Of a stretch of DNA of 64,000 bases, positions 51,159 to 60,197 are shown in pieces. A model generated the notes under the pieces. That model made no database searches, had not been told where the DNA came from, and saw only the letters and a list, made by a program, of their open reading frames with translations. The translations under genes were made by a program, and so were the position numbers. This DNA comes from Pantoea sp. A4. GTDB taxonomy: Bacteria; Pseudomonadota; Gammaproteobacteria; Enterobacterales; Enterobacteriaceae. The stretch spans positions 62,001 to 126,000 of the forward strand of contig NZ_ALXE01000027.1 of assembly GCF_000295955.2 (NCBI RefSeq). The letters run 5' to 3'. Numbering within the stretch: position 1 is the first letter of the stretch; every line of letters begins with the position of its first letter.

Positions 51159-51298
51159 GGTTGCCTCACAGCAATAAAGGGCCTGTGGGGAATAAAGCAA
51201 TTTTCGTACCAGGGTTGATCGCCGCCATCTCAGGCGGCTGATCCGTTTCAGCCGGGGTGCAGCACTGCGAGTGCGCACCTCTGCCTCTTAGTGGTGCA

Positions 51299-52300
51299 TC
51301 AGGCACCGACCGGGAGCATGCTGTTTTCCAGGTAGCGACGTGCCAGACGCACAGAGTGATCCGCCCACTGCGGCCCGAGGCTGAGGGCCATTTCAGTTTC
51401 TGCATGGGATCCCACCCACGCGGTGAGCTGAATGCGACGCTGGATCAGCAGCGTCGGTACGATCGCCATCTCTTGATCGCTGATATGTGCGACCTGTTCG
51501 TAGCCGTGGATCCAGTTTTCAACCCACTCTTCTGCACGCGGGTGGTGCTCAACAAAGCTGATGGCTGCGGCCAGATCGTGCATATACCAGCTGAAACCGC
51601 AGTCATCAAAATCAATAACGCGGGTTTCGCCTTTGTGCAGCAGCAGGTTTGTCAGGCGCAGATCGGCGTGGATCAGCCCATAACGATCGCTGTTTTTACC
51701 GAAGTCCGCCAGTTCATGACCAATACGGGCGATCGCTTCTTCTACCACGGCATGATCGGCGATCTTCAGGTTAGGTGCATCCTGCCAGCGGCCCCAGTGG
51801 CTCTGGGCGCTGACCATGGTGTGGTGATCCCAGATGATGCGCTGGAAGCCCGCCGGTTTGTGCCAGGTTTTACTGTGCTGATGGAGCCGTGCGGTGATGT
51901 TACCCAGCTGACGGAAAGCTTTGGGGTCCACATCCGTGGTGGGCATTTCCCCGTCAATCCAGTGGAACAACACCGCGTAGCGCACGCCGCCATCCGGCAG
52001 AGCCAGCGTCAGCACAGGCTCGCCCTGCAGGTCGGGAACGGCTTCGGGCACCATAATGCCGGTTTCACGCAGCGCATCCAGCCATTGCAGTTCACTGATG
52101 ATATCGGCCTTCGCATGATAGTTACCGCGATGCAGGCGCAGCGCATAACGTTTTCCCCCTGCCAGCAGCAGGAAGGTGGCATTTTCTGAACGGCATAGCA
52201 GGCGAAGTTCACCCTGCAAGGCGGTGGGATAACACTGCAGCGCCTGTTGCGCCAGCATAGTGAGTTGTTGGTTGCTCAGGGTATCGTATTGTTCGCTCAT
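51299..52300 (-). CDS. APH-fold phosphotransferase (candidate amino-alcohol kinase)
   Basis: 333 residues with the choline/ethanolamine kinase and aminoglycoside phosphotransferase fold: YALRLHRGNYHAKADIISEL (ATP Lys), LIHADLRLTNLLLHKGETRV (catalytic HxDxxxxN) and VIDFDDCGFSWYMHDLA (metal DFDD). ATG 52300 is chosen for GGAG nine bases upstream. It is divergent from an ethanolamine-type permease, so phosphorylation of imported ethanolamine or 1-amino-2-propanol is a reasonable inference. No PLP phospho-lyase is encoded in the window. Confidence 0.8.
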   Translation of the reverse strand: MSEQYDTLSNQQLTMLAQQALQCYPTALQGELRLLCRSENATFLLLAGGKRYALRLHRGNYHAKADIISELQWLDALRETGIMVPEAVPDLQGEPVLTLALPDGGVRYAVLFHWIDGEMPTTDVDPKAFRQLGNITARLHQHSKTWHKPAGFQRIIWDHHTMVSAQSHWGRWQDAPNLKIADHAVVEEAIARIGHELADFGKNSDRYGLIHADLRLTNLLLHKGETRVIDFDDCGFSWYMHDLAAAISFVEHHPRAEEWVENWIHGYEQVAHISDQEMAIVPTLLIQRRIQLTAWVGSHAETEMALSLGPQWADHSVRLARRYLENSMLPVGA

Positions 52301-52396
52301 ATTGTCTGGCTCCAGCTCGTTGCGTGTTATCAGCATGAGATGCAAGAAGCGCTCCCGCTTGACCGTAAAGCAGTAAAAGTTGACATCAGCGTAGTA

Positions 52397-52413
52397 CTGG
52401 CACTGTTCTTGCC
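52397..52413 (+). promoter_or_regulatory. Sigma-54 (-24/-12) promoter for the permease
   Basis: CTGGCACTGTTCTTGCC: TGGCAC, five bases, TTGC, with GG and GC exactly ten bases apart. Transcription would start near 52424, giving a leader of ~127 bases. No clear NtrC site was found upstream. Confidence 0.75.
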
Positions 52414-52550
52414 TGTTATTTGACTGTGGAAGACAACACTCTGTACGCCAGCGTCAAGTTTCCCCACCTGGGCGGCGGCATTATTCCTCCACAGCCAGTT
52501 TTTCTTTCGCGGTGATTTTGCCGCCATGACATAACGACGGGGAAGATACG

Positions 52551-53915
52551 ATGACAAGCACACTAAAACCTACGTTGGGCACCCTGCATTTGTGGGGGAT
52601 CGCAGTTGGGCTAGTGATCTCTGGTGAGTACTTCGGCTGGAGTTATGGCTGGGGCGTTGCCGGGACACTGGGCTTTTTGATCACCACTGCGCTGATCGCG
52701 ACCATGTATACCTGTTTCATTTTTAGTTTCACCGAATTGACCACAGCCATTCCCCATGCGGGTGGGCCGTTTGCTTACAGCCGCCGTGCATTTGGCGAAA
52801 CGGGCGGACTGATTGCCGGTATGGCCACGTTGATTGAGTTCGTGTATGCGCCACCGGCTATCGCGATGGCGATTGGTGCCTATCTGAATGTGCAGTATCC
52901 CGATTTAAACCCTAAGACGGCGGCGGTCGGGGCTTATCTGGTGTTTATGACGCTGAACATTTTAGGTGTGAAGCTGGCCGCAATGTTTGAGCTGGTGGTC
53001 ACCATTCTGGCGGTGCTGGAGCTGCTGGTGTTTATGGGCGTGGTGTCACCGGGCTTTAGCATGGTGAACTTCGTTTCGCACGGTTGGGCCGGTAGCGATC
53101 ATTTTGGTATGCCTGCGCTATCCGGTATTTTCGCTGCGATCCCGTTTGCCATTTGGTTCTTCCTGGCGATAGAGGGTGCCGCCATGGCCGCAGAGGAAGC
53201 CAAAGATCCTAAGCGCACGATCCCTAAAGCGTATATCGGCGGAATTTTGACGCTGGTCGTATTAGCTATCGGTGTGATGCTACTGGCCGGGGGTGCCGGA
53301 GACTGGCGTAAGCTGTCGGATATCAACGATCCGCTACCACAAGCCATGAAGATGATTGTCGGCGAGCATTCCAACTGGATGCATATGCTGGTGTGGATTG
53401 GTTTGTTCGGTTTAATCGCCAGTTTCCACGGCATTATCCTCGGCTATTCGCGTCAGTTTTTTGCTCTGGCACGTGCAGGCTATTTGCCGCCTTCGCTGGC
53501 TAAGCTGTCCCGTTTCCAGACGCCACACCGTGCAATTATTGCCGGTGGTGTGATTGGTATTCTGGCGATTTACAGCGACGGTTTGATTAATCTGCAAGGC
53601 ATGACGCTGACTGCCGCGATGATTACCATGGCGGTATTCGGTGCCATCGTGATGTATGTGATGAGTATGCTGAGCCTGTTTAAGCTGCGTCGCACCGCAC
53701 CGGATTTGGTCCGTAGCTTCCGCGCACCGGGTTATCCTGTAGTGCCAGCCATTGCCCTGGTGCTCGCCGTGGTCTGCCTGATCGCCATGTTGTGGTTCAA
53801 CCCGGTGATTGGTGCGTTGTTCGTTGCGATTATGGCGGCAGGTTATGTCTACTTCCGCGCCACCAAAGCCCAGCGCGACAACGCGCCACAGGACAGCATG
53901 CTGGTGGGGGAATAA
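52551..53915 (+). CDS. eat: Ethanolamine-type APC permease
   Basis: 454 residues, twelve membrane segments. The N-terminal block GIAVGLVISGEYFGWSYGWG is characteristic of ethanolamine permeases of the APC superfamily; PHAGGPFAYSRRAFGETGG and FLAIEGAAMAAEEAKDPKRT also fit. It is divergent from the kinase gene and has its own sigma-54-type promoter, suggesting use of the substrate as a nitrogen source. Symbol from family similarity only. Confidence 0.83.
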   Translation: MTSTLKPTLGTLHLWGIAVGLVISGEYFGWSYGWGVAGTLGFLITTALIATMYTCFIFSFTELTTAIPHAGGPFAYSRRAFGETGGLIAGMATLIEFVYAPPAIAMAIGAYLNVQYPDLNPKTAAVGAYLVFMTLNILGVKLAAMFELVVTILAVLELLVFMGVVSPGFSMVNFVSHGWAGSDHFGMPALSGIFAAIPFAIWFFLAIEGAAMAAEEAKDPKRTIPKAYIGGILTLVVLAIGVMLLAGGAGDWRKLSDINDPLPQAMKMIVGEHSNWMHMLVWIGLFGLIASFHGIILGYSRQFFALARAGYLPPSLAKLSRFQTPHRAIIAGGVIGILAIYSDGLINLQGMTLTAAMITMAVFGAIVMYVMSMLSLFKLRRTAPDLVRSFRAPGYPVVPAIALVLAVVCLIAMLWFNPVIGALFVAIMAAGYVYFRATKAQRDNAPQDSMLVGE

Positions 53916-54000
53916 GCTGGTACAGGCCCAAAGCAGCACGAGAAAAGATCTGCACATCAATCACATAAAGGCGGGGATGGTGGGGAGTAGAGTAAAGCCT

Positions 54001-54060
54001 CCGCTGCATGGATGCAGCGGCAGAGCCTCCAGGGACGGATTCACGGCGTCTTTACGGCAC
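54001..54060. repeat. Palindromic intergenic element
   Basis: Perfect hairpin CCGCTGCA-TGGA-TGCAGCGG (54001-54020) followed by CAGAGCCTCCAGGGACGGAT and a TTCACGGCGTC tail. The pattern of a variable palindrome, then GAGCCTCCAGGGACGGATTC, resembles short dispersed repeats I recall between genes in Erwiniaceae and related genera. Only one copy is in this window, so the dispersed nature is an inference. Confidence 0.55.
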
Positions 54061-54078
54061 TCCCCGCCATCTGCGACT

Positions 54079-54218
54079 GGAACGCACGGATACCCACCGC
54101 ACCGTGCCAAACTAAAACGCACGAACACAAACCACACCGCGCCAAACTAAAACGTACGAACACCAACCACACCACCCCAACTGAAACGCACGGACACCAG
54201 CCGCACTACCCCTCAAGT
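54079..54218. repeat. 35-bp tandem repeat array, four units
   Basis: Four imperfect units begin at 54079, 54114, 54149 and 54184, each of the form AAAACGCACGAACACCAACC plus a 15-base second half ending near CCAAACT. Units 2 and 3 are the most alike. The period is not a multiple of three and no coding ORF with a start site fits. The last unit runs over the mak stop codon. Confidence 0.8.
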
Positions 54219-55117
54219 GGCCACAGCCAGGCGGCACCGCGTACACCACTGGAATCGCCATGTTGAGCCTTCAGTACCGGCGTCTCGCATTCACGTCCGA
54301 ACACCCACTTTTTCATCAAACCCGGAACCGTCTGGTAAAGCCGATCCACATTGCTCATACCGCCGCCCAGCACGATCACATCCGGATCGAGCAAATTCAC
54401 TACCTGCGCCAGCGACTTCGCTAACCGCAACTCATAACGCCCGATCGTCAGTTCCGCCAGAGGATCTTGTTGATCGATCAACTGCACGATCTCCGCACCT
54501 TTGCGCGTAATGCCGCTCAGGCGCTGATAATCAGTGGCGAAGCCGGTACCGGAGACAAACGTCTCAATGCACCCCTGTAAGCCGCAATAGCAAGGCACCT
54601 CTTCCCGATAGCGCAGTTCGTCGGCATCCATCCACGGCAGCGGATTATGGCCCCACTCTCCAGCGACCCCGTTGCTACCGGTCCGTGACGCACCGTTAAT
54701 CGCCAGACCGGCTCCTGAACCGGTACCTATAATCACGGCGAAAACCAAGGCTTGACCCGCCCCTGCACCATCAACAGCTTCAGAAACCGCCAGACAATTG
54801 GCATCATTGGCAATCCGCACTTCCCGTTGTAAGGCATGCGCCAGGTCTTTATCCAGCGGTTGCCCGTTGAGCCAGGTCGAGTTGGCGTTTTTCACCAACC
54901 GGGTAAAAGGTGAAAGCGTGCCGGGAATACCCACTCCCACACTGCCACGCTCTCCGGTCTGTGTTTCCGCAAGTTGCACCAACTCAACAATAGTGCGCAC
55001 CGTCCCCTGATAATCATTACGTGGCGTATCAACGCGGTGGCGGAACAGCTGAACTCCCTGGTCTGACAGCGCGATAACTTCCGTTTTAGTGCCGCCCAGA
55101 TCAATCCCAATACGCAC
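54206..55117 (-). CDS. mak: Fructokinase, ROK family
   Basis: 303 residues starting [20 protein letters not shown] (ATP motif). Phosphorylates fructose to fructose 6-phosphate. The sugar site includes [11 protein letters not shown], and the ROK zinc motif is [10 protein letters not shown] (about residues 168-177). Ends [14 protein letters not shown] as in E. coli Mak. Its stop codon lies inside the fourth tandem 35-bp unit. Divergent from rdgC; araJ, next to mak in E. coli, is absent. Confidence 0.95.
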   Translation of the reverse strand: MRIGIDLGGTKTEVIALSDQGVQLFRHRVDTPRNDYQGTVRTIVELVQLAETQTGERGSVGVGIPGTLSPFTRLVKNANSTWLNGQPLDKDLAHALQREVRIANDANCLAVSEAVDGAGAGQALVFAVIIGTGSGAGLAINGASRTGSNGVAGEWGHNPLPWMDADELRYREEVPCYCGLQGCIETFVSGTGFATDYQRLSGITRKGAEIVQLIDQQDPLAELTIGRYELRLAKSLAQVVNLLDPDVIVLGGGMSNVDRLYQTVPGLMKKWVFGRECETPVLKAQHGDSSGVRGAAWLWPLEG

Positions 55118-55252
55118 GATTTATTCCTCACTATTCAGGGTGATGACATCAACAGTAGAAGGCAAGAGACGGAAAGGCAATGAAACCCCCGCCGGGTTTC
55201 GTTATCATGCGCGCAGTTTTGCAATGTTGTGTGTCAGAGCCAAGGAGCTGAG

Positions 55253-56164
55253 ATGTTGTGGTTTAAAAATATGATGGTCTATCGACTCAATCGTGACATT
55301 CCCCTGTCGGCAGACGAAATGGAAAAACAGCTTGAGGCGTTTACCTTCTCACCTTGCAACAGCCAGGAGATGGCAAAAACCGGCTGGGTTGCACCGATGG
55401 GCAACCGGAGTGAGGCACTCACTCACGTCAACAATGGGCAGATTATTATCTGCGCGCGCAAAGAAGAGAAAATTTTGCCTTCGCCCGTGATTAAGCAGGC
55501 ATTACAGGCAAAAATTGACAAGCTGGAAGCTGAACAGAGCCGCAAGCTGAAAAAAACCGAAAAAGATTCACTGAAAGATGAAGTCCTGCACAGCCTGCTG
55601 CCACGCGCGTTCAGCCGTTTCAGTCAGACCTTTATCTGGATCGACAGCGTGAACAATCTGATTGCCGTGGATTGCGCCAGTGCCAAAAAAGCGGAAGACA
55701 CGCTGGCACTGCTGCGTAAAAGCCTGGGATCGCTGCCAGTGGTGCCGCTCACGCTGGAAAACCCGGTCGAGCTGACGCTGACACAGTGGGTAAGATCCGG
55801 AGACCTGCCAGCCGGTTACGCGCTGATGGATGAAGCCGAGTTAAAAGCGATTCTGGAAGAAGGTGGCGTGATTCGCTGCAAAAAACAGGATCTGGTGAGC
55901 GATGAGATCGCACATCACATCGAAGCGGGTAAAGTGGTCACCAAACTGGCACTGGACTGGCAGGAGCGCATTCAGTTTGTGCTGTCCGATGATGCTTCGA
56001 TCAAGCGTCTGAAATTCAGCGAAGAACTGCGTGAGCAGAATGATGATATCGATCGGGAAGATGCGGCACAGCGTTTTGATGCCGATTTTATCCTGATGAC
56101 CAGTGAGCTCGCTGCGCTTATCGCTAGCCTGACCGAAGCCCTCGGCGGAGAAGCGCAGCGTTAA
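55253..56164 (+). CDS. rdgC: Recombination-associated protein RdgC
   Basis: 303 residues, [18 protein letters not shown] to [11 protein letters not shown], same length as E. coli. Ring-shaped DNA-binding protein that restrains RecA filament activity and is required in recombination-deficient contexts. AAGGAG lies upstream of ATG 55253; the in-frame ATG at 55229 is less conserved. It converges on ppnP. Confidence 0.96.
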   Translation: MLWFKNMMVYRLNRDIPLSADEMEKQLEAFTFSPCNSQEMAKTGWVAPMGNRSEALTHVNNGQIIICARKEEKILPSPVIKQALQAKIDKLEAEQSRKLKKTEKDSLKDEVLHSLLPRAFSRFSQTFIWIDSVNNLIAVDCASAKKAEDTLALLRKSLGSLPVVPLTLENPVELTLTQWVRSGDLPAGYALMDEAELKAILEEGGVIRCKKQDLVSDEIAHHIEAGKVVTKLALDWQERIQFVLSDDASIKRLKFSEELREQNDDIDREDAAQRFDADFILMTSELAALIASLTEALGGEAQR

Positions 56165-56175
56165 TCGTCTGCCGC

Positions 56176-56460
56176 TTACAGGTAGCGACAAAGATAAGAA
56201 GTGGATTCCGCAACCTGCAAGTGGAATTCACTGCTGCCTGGCACGTTGAATGACGTGCCAGCTTCAAACCAGACCCACTCAGTTTCACCTGGCAGCAGCA
56301 CTTTCAGCGCGCCGCTAACCACGGTCATCTCTTCTGGCTGAGCAGTACCAAAGGTGTACTCGCCCGCAGCCATCACGCCTACACTGGCACGGCCAATGGT
56401 GTCAGCCTCAAAGCCAATTGATTTTACTTTTCCTTCAAAATACTCATTTACATTGAGCAT
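56176..56460 (-). CDS. ppnP: Pyrimidine/purine nucleoside phosphorylase (YaiE)
   Basis: 94-residue small cupin-fold protein, [20 protein letters not shown] to STSYLCRYL, matching PpnP. Splits diverse nucleosides to base and ribose 1-phosphate. Conserved [23 protein letters not shown] and [16 protein letters not shown]. Start ATG 56460. Confidence 0.95.
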   Translation of the reverse strand: MLNVNEYFEGKVKSIGFEADTIGRASVGVMAAGEYTFGTAQPEEMTVVSGALKVLLPGETEWVWFEAGTSFNVPGSSEFHLQVAESTSYLCRYL

Positions 56461-56728
56461 GGGTCTTCCTCACTGCACGTTAAACAGTGTGGCAGTGTAG
56501 AGGGGAAAATAGCGTGCTGTCACGCGAATTGAGCAAGCGGTAGGAAAAGCTTAAAACAGTCTGATTTTAATCATATAACCAGCAAAATACACTGGAAAAC
56601 CGCAAACTTTCTAGTCAGAACGCGGTGCGGGTCAAATCGACCCGCACGCGCTCTTTTATGTTCTTCCTTGATAGTACATCAGACAGAGTCAGAAACCTGT
56701 CTATCCCCGGTGTGGCGAAATATTACGC

Positions 56729-57496
56729 CTACAATTCATTCCGCTCTGCGCCATATTTGGCCATCAGATCGGCAGCAGTGGTCTGCAGCGCTTCAAGCAG
56801 CGCCTGCGGATAGCCTGGCGGCTCAGACTGGGATAAAAACGACAGACAGAGCGCCATTGAATCACCAAACTGCTGGTTATTAATGCTTACGGCTAGCGAA
56901 CTGATGCCGAATACCGTTTCGTTACACGCCAGCGAAAAGCCATTTTTTCGCACCTCAGCCAGCCTGACGCAGAGATCGTCACAGCTCTGCGGTGATGACG
57001 GCGTACCCGGATGCCACTCATTGCTGTAACGCTCTCGCACCTCGTCATCACTCAGTTGGGCCAACAACATCCGCCCACCTGAAGAAGAAGCTGCGGGAAT
57101 ACGACTACCGGGCGGTGTCATCACCTGCGTAAATTGTCCGCCGTGGAACATGCGTAAGATCACGCTTTCACGGCCACTCAACACCGAAATGTACCCCATA
57201 CATCCGGTGCGCTCGGCCAGTTTCAACATCACCGGCGTAACGCGATCGACCAAAGGTGCGGCCAGATAGCTGCCCGAGATAGAAAGTAGCAAGGCACCGG
57301 GATGAAAGCAGCGGCTATCGCTGTCACGTTCAAGCAACCCTTCACTTTCCATCACGGAAAGCAGGCGCGAGACCGTGCTTTTTGGTAAACGCAGAGCATC
57401 CACTATTTCGGTAAACGTCAGTCCAGGATGTCCCTGAGTGACGCCAAAGCGTCGAAACAATTTCAGTACCGACGCCGCATTTTCCAGCGTAGTCAT
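56729..57496 (-). CDS. IclR-family transcriptional regulator
   Basis: 255 residues: N-terminal winged helix (GLTFTEIVDALRLPKSTVSR, LLSVMESEGLLERD) and C-terminal effector domain (CMGYISVLSGRESVILRMFH, IPAASSSGGRMLLA, GISSLAVSINNQ). It lies between ppnP and yaiA, where E. coli has aroM. There is no obvious catabolic neighbour, so its target may be distant or itself; a palindrome just upstream supports autoregulation. Confidence 0.86.
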   Translation of the reverse strand: MTTLENAASVLKLFRRFGVTQGHPGLTFTEIVDALRLPKSTVSRLLSVMESEGLLERDSDSRCFHPGALLLSISGSYLAAPLVDRVTPVMLKLAERTGCMGYISVLSGRESVILRMFHGGQFTQVMTPPGSRIPAASSSGGRMLLAQLSDDEVRERYSNEWHPGTPSSPQSCDDLCVRLAEVRKNGFSLACNETVFGISSLAVSINNQQFGDSMALCLSFLSQSEPPGYPQALLEALQTTAADLMAKYGAERNEL

Positions 57497-57510
57497 AATG
57501 AGAGTTTCAC

Positions 57511-57531
57511 TATATGGAACTCAGTTCCTGA
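57511..57531. promoter_or_regulatory. Operator-like palindrome before the IclR gene
   Basis: GGAACT-C-AGTTCC (57516-57528), a perfect 13-bp inverted repeat 20 bp upstream of the ATG, in the size range of IclR-family operators. Confidence 0.6.
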
Positions 57532-57765
57532 TTTAATATCAGCAAAGTATAGCCTCACCTGCTAACGGTCAAGTTGGCGCGGAGCAGCGGGTGACTTTTC
57601 ACTGGCAGTATCAAGAGGTCAACGTTGGCAAGCTCAGAATTCATCAATAACTCTTCACAGACGAGCAGAATAATTGACTGATAAATAGGCAAGAAAGAAG
57701 TGATAAATGGTGTTTTTGAACGAAGCTTAAACGGGCTACGCTGGTCTCCCTTCCAGCGTGTACGA

Positions 57766-57945
57766 TCACTCTTTTTCCACATCCTCGTAGCGATCTTTAG
57801 CGTCCCGCGCCTCCGCTTCCGTTTTATGTTCACTGATCAGTGTATTGGGATTCGGGTGATCGGCCCGCAGCTCATATTTGCTGTGGGAACCCTCACCGAC
57901 TTTAACGATACGGGCTTCGCGTGGATAAGGTGGTTTTGTTGGCAT
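57766..57945 (-). CDS. yaiA: Conserved small protein YaiA
   Basis: 59 residues, [20 protein letters not shown] and [20 protein letters not shown], matching E. coli YaiA (63). Function unknown; hydrophilic. It follows aroL on the same strand as in E. coli, where the two share shikimate-pathway regulation. Confidence 0.9.
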   Translation of the reverse strand: MPTKPPYPREARIVKVGEGSHSKYELRADHPNPNTLISEHKTEAEARDAKDRYEDVEKE

Positions 57946-58048
57946 CACTCTTCCCTCTGTCATTGAGATTACGTTCCACAGCTAAGTATAGTCCTTAACT
58001 GTGAAGCGTCAGCAAAAGAGGGGACTGGAAAGGCGTGATTCAGAATAA

Positions 58049-58573
58049 TCAGCTGGCACGTGCTATCGCGAGACAATGCAGAATTTGTTCTACCACTGCA
58101 TCGGGTGCCTGCATCGCATTCACTTCATGATGGGCGACCTGACGGTAAAGATGGGCACGGGCACGTAACACTTCGCTCATCTCTTCAGCAATGGGACGTC
58201 CGGTTAAGGTCGGACGCTGATCGGCATCAGGCTGTTTTTCTAAACGCTCAGCTAACACGTGTGCAGGCGCACTGAGCCAGATGACCCGGCCGTGTTCACG
58301 CATATAACAGCGATTACCTTCTGCCAGCACCATGCCACCGCCAGTTGCGATAATGGTGGCTGGCGCGGTGACGGCATAGAGCGACTGGCTTTCACGGGCA
58401 CGAAATCCTTCCCACCCCTCATCCGCAACAACTTGCGCCACGCTACGTTGCATGGTGAGCTGCAGATGTTGGTCCGTGTCACTAAAAGCGTAGCCCAGCG
58501 CCTGTGAAAGAGCCTGACCTACTGTGGTTTTGCCACAGCCGCGTGCACCGACCAAAAAAATGGGTAAAGACAT
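58049..58573 (-). CDS. aroL: Shikimate kinase II
   Basis: 174 residues, same length as E. coli AroL. P-loop GARGCGKT (9-16), DTDQ shikimate-binding Asp, GGGMVL and the lid TLTGRPI. Makes shikimate 3-phosphate in aromatic amino acid synthesis. I found no clear TyrR box in the 280 bp upstream. Confidence 0.96.
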   Translation of the reverse strand: MSLPIFLVGARGCGKTTVGQALSQALGYAFSDTDQHLQLTMQRSVAQVVADEGWEGFRARESQSLYAVTAPATIIATGGGMVLAEGNRCYMREHGRVIWLSAPAHVLAERLEKQPDADQRPTLTGRPIAEEMSEVLRARAHLYRQVAHHEVNAMQAPDAVVEQILHCLAIARAS

Positions 58574-58852
58574 TAGAGCCGTTCCTCCGCCATGCTGCTC
58601 TCAGCATCAAAGCAAATAAATGTTGCGACGCATGATAACTGGATTTCTTTTCATCAGCCACCGATGAAGCACGATTTACGCGTCATTACAAAGCGAAAAA
58701 CAATAACATGTTGTTTTTAAATGATTTAATCGTGCGTGTTTTGTGCATGGTGCGAAAAAACACCGCTCAGCAACAATTTTTTACCGCAACGTTTTTCCTT
58801 TGCCAGAATTCGCCCCCATATAATGTAGTGACATGCAACCGGAGAATCCCCC

Positions 58853-59575
58853 ATGCAGAGCCAGGAACAACAACTGATTGAAAATCTCTTCAGCCGTCTG
58901 AAACAGGCTGAAGGACAGAGCGGCCCACGAGACGCCGCCGCTGAACAACTGATTAAACAGCACTTACAAGAGCAGCCCGGTGCCCCTTATTACATGTCGC
59001 AGGCGATCCTGATTCAGGAAGCCGCGCTGAAAAAACTTAACGAGCGTATTGCGCAGTTAGAAAGCCAGGTGACGCAACTGCAACAGCAGCAACAACCGCA
59101 ACAGAGCAGCGGCGGTTTTCTGTCAGGCCTGTTCGGTGGTGGTTCACGTCAGCAATCACAGCCCGCGCAGCAGCAGTCAGCCTGGGGCAACCCAGCGCCA
59201 CAGCAACAGCAGTACAATGCGCCACAGCAGCAATATAATGCACCGCAGCAGCAGTATGGTGCAGCGCCAGCCCCCGCGCCTGCGCGTGGCACCGGCTTCC
59301 TGGGTGGTGCACTGCAAACTGCCGTTGGCGTAGCGGGCGGTGTTGTGATGGCAGATATGCTGACCAGCATGTTCCACCACTCTCAGCCAGAAGAGATTGT
59401 GAATATCATCAACGAGCCGCCGTTACCGGAAGTCGATACCAGTCTGGATACGTTTAACGGTGGCGACCGTAATTTCCTTGATCAGGATAACGGCTGGGGC
59501 AACAGCTTCACCGATAACACCGATTTTGGTAATGACAGCTTTGACAGCGACTACGATGACGACAGCTTTGTCTGA
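58853..59575 (+). CDS. DUF2076 protein
   Basis: 240 residues. The N-terminal helical part MQSQEQQLIENLFSRLKQAE and AILIQEAALKKLNERIAQLE forms a coiled coil. A Gln/Pro/Ala-rich linker with three 7-residue repeats (QQQYNAP) follows, then a Gly-rich hydrophobic segment (GGALQTAVGVAGGVVMADML) and an acidic Asn/Asp tail ending DDDSFV. DUF2076 members are proposed envelope-associated ligand-binding proteins. CCGGAG lies upstream of the ATG, with TATAAT at 58819-58824. Its stop is 2 bp from the convergent yaiI stop. Confidence 0.85.
   Translation: MQSQEQQLIENLFSRLKQAEGQSGPRDAAAEQLIKQHLQEQPGAPYYMSQAILIQEAALKKLNERIAQLESQVTQLQQQQQPQQSSGGFLSGLFGGGSRQQSQPAQQQSAWGNPAPQQQQYNAPQQQYNAPQQQYGAAPAPAPARGTGFLGGALQTAVGVAGGVVMADMLTSMFHHSQPEEIVNIINEPPLPEVDTSLDTFNGGDRNFLDQDNGWGNSFTDNTDFGNDSFDSDYDDDSFV
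59204..59266 (+). repeat. In-frame 21-bp repeats in the DUF2076 gene
   Basis: Three 21-bp units encode QQQYNAP, QQQYNAP and QQQYGAA. Copy number may vary between strains because the units are in frame. Confidence 0.8.
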
Positions 59576-59577
59576 TT

Positions 59578-60027
59578 CTACGCTTTGCGCTGCCTAAGCC
59601 AGCTATCCAGTGCATTAGCAAACTGTTGGCGATCCCGTGGACTCAGCGCTGCGGGACCGCCCGTTTGAATACCACTGGCGCGCAGCGTATCCATGAAATC
59701 GCGCATCGTCAGCCGCTCACGAATGGTTTCCGGCGAGTAGCGCTCACCGCGCGGATTTAACGCCTCTCCCCCTTTCTCCAACACTTCTGCTGCCAGTGGG
59801 ATATCTGCGGTGATCACCAAATCGCCGGGTTCGACCCGCTTCACTATTTCATTATCAGCAACATCAAAGCCCGCAGCCACGCGCAGCGATCGCAGATAGG
59901 GTGACGGCGGGATACGCAGTGACTGATTAGCGACAAACGTCACCAGCGTTTCGGTTCGTACCGCTGCACGGTACAACACTTCTTTGATGACGTTTGGACA
60001 GGCGTCAGCATCAACCCAGACAGGCAT
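59578..60027 (-). CDS. yaiI: UPF0178 protein YaiI
   Basis: 149 residues (E. coli YaiI 152): [51 protein letters not shown]. The DUF188 family is related to PIN-like metal-dependent nucleases (DADACP motif). Cellular role unknown. Lies near aroL and proC as in E. coli. Confidence 0.93.
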   Translation of the reverse strand: MPVWVDADACPNVIKEVLYRAAVRTETLVTFVANQSLRIPPSPYLRSLRVAAGFDVADNEIVKRVEPGDLVITADIPLAAEVLEKGGEALNPRGERYSPETIRERLTMRDFMDTLRASGIQTGGPAALSPRDRQQFANALDSWLRQRKA

Positions 60028-60197
60028 TTCAATTCCTTACTTAGCACGGAGTAACCGTGATCTTGCCGTGACGGCGCTGAATGGCAAACTTTATTTAGCC
60101 TGTCAGGAGGATCGGTGGCATCCGCTTACTTGTTATTCATTCAACGATATGTAAGCTTACCTCTCCAGAAACTCAAGAATATTCATAGGATACAGTG

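Noticed and set aside
54012-54266. ORF across the 35-bp tandem repeat
   Set aside because: The repeat period is not a multiple of three, the frame drifts through the units, and the end lies antisense in mak.
56625-56647. Perfect hairpin GTGCGGGTC-AAATC-GACCCGCAC
   Set aside because: No gene ends next to it on the plus strand, and the minus-strand side after the IclR gene lacks a T-run, so I could not assign it as a terminator.
58574-58852. TyrR box upstream of aroL
   Set aside because: The best match (TGTAATGACGCGTAAA) misses the second half-site, so a TyrR call is not supported.
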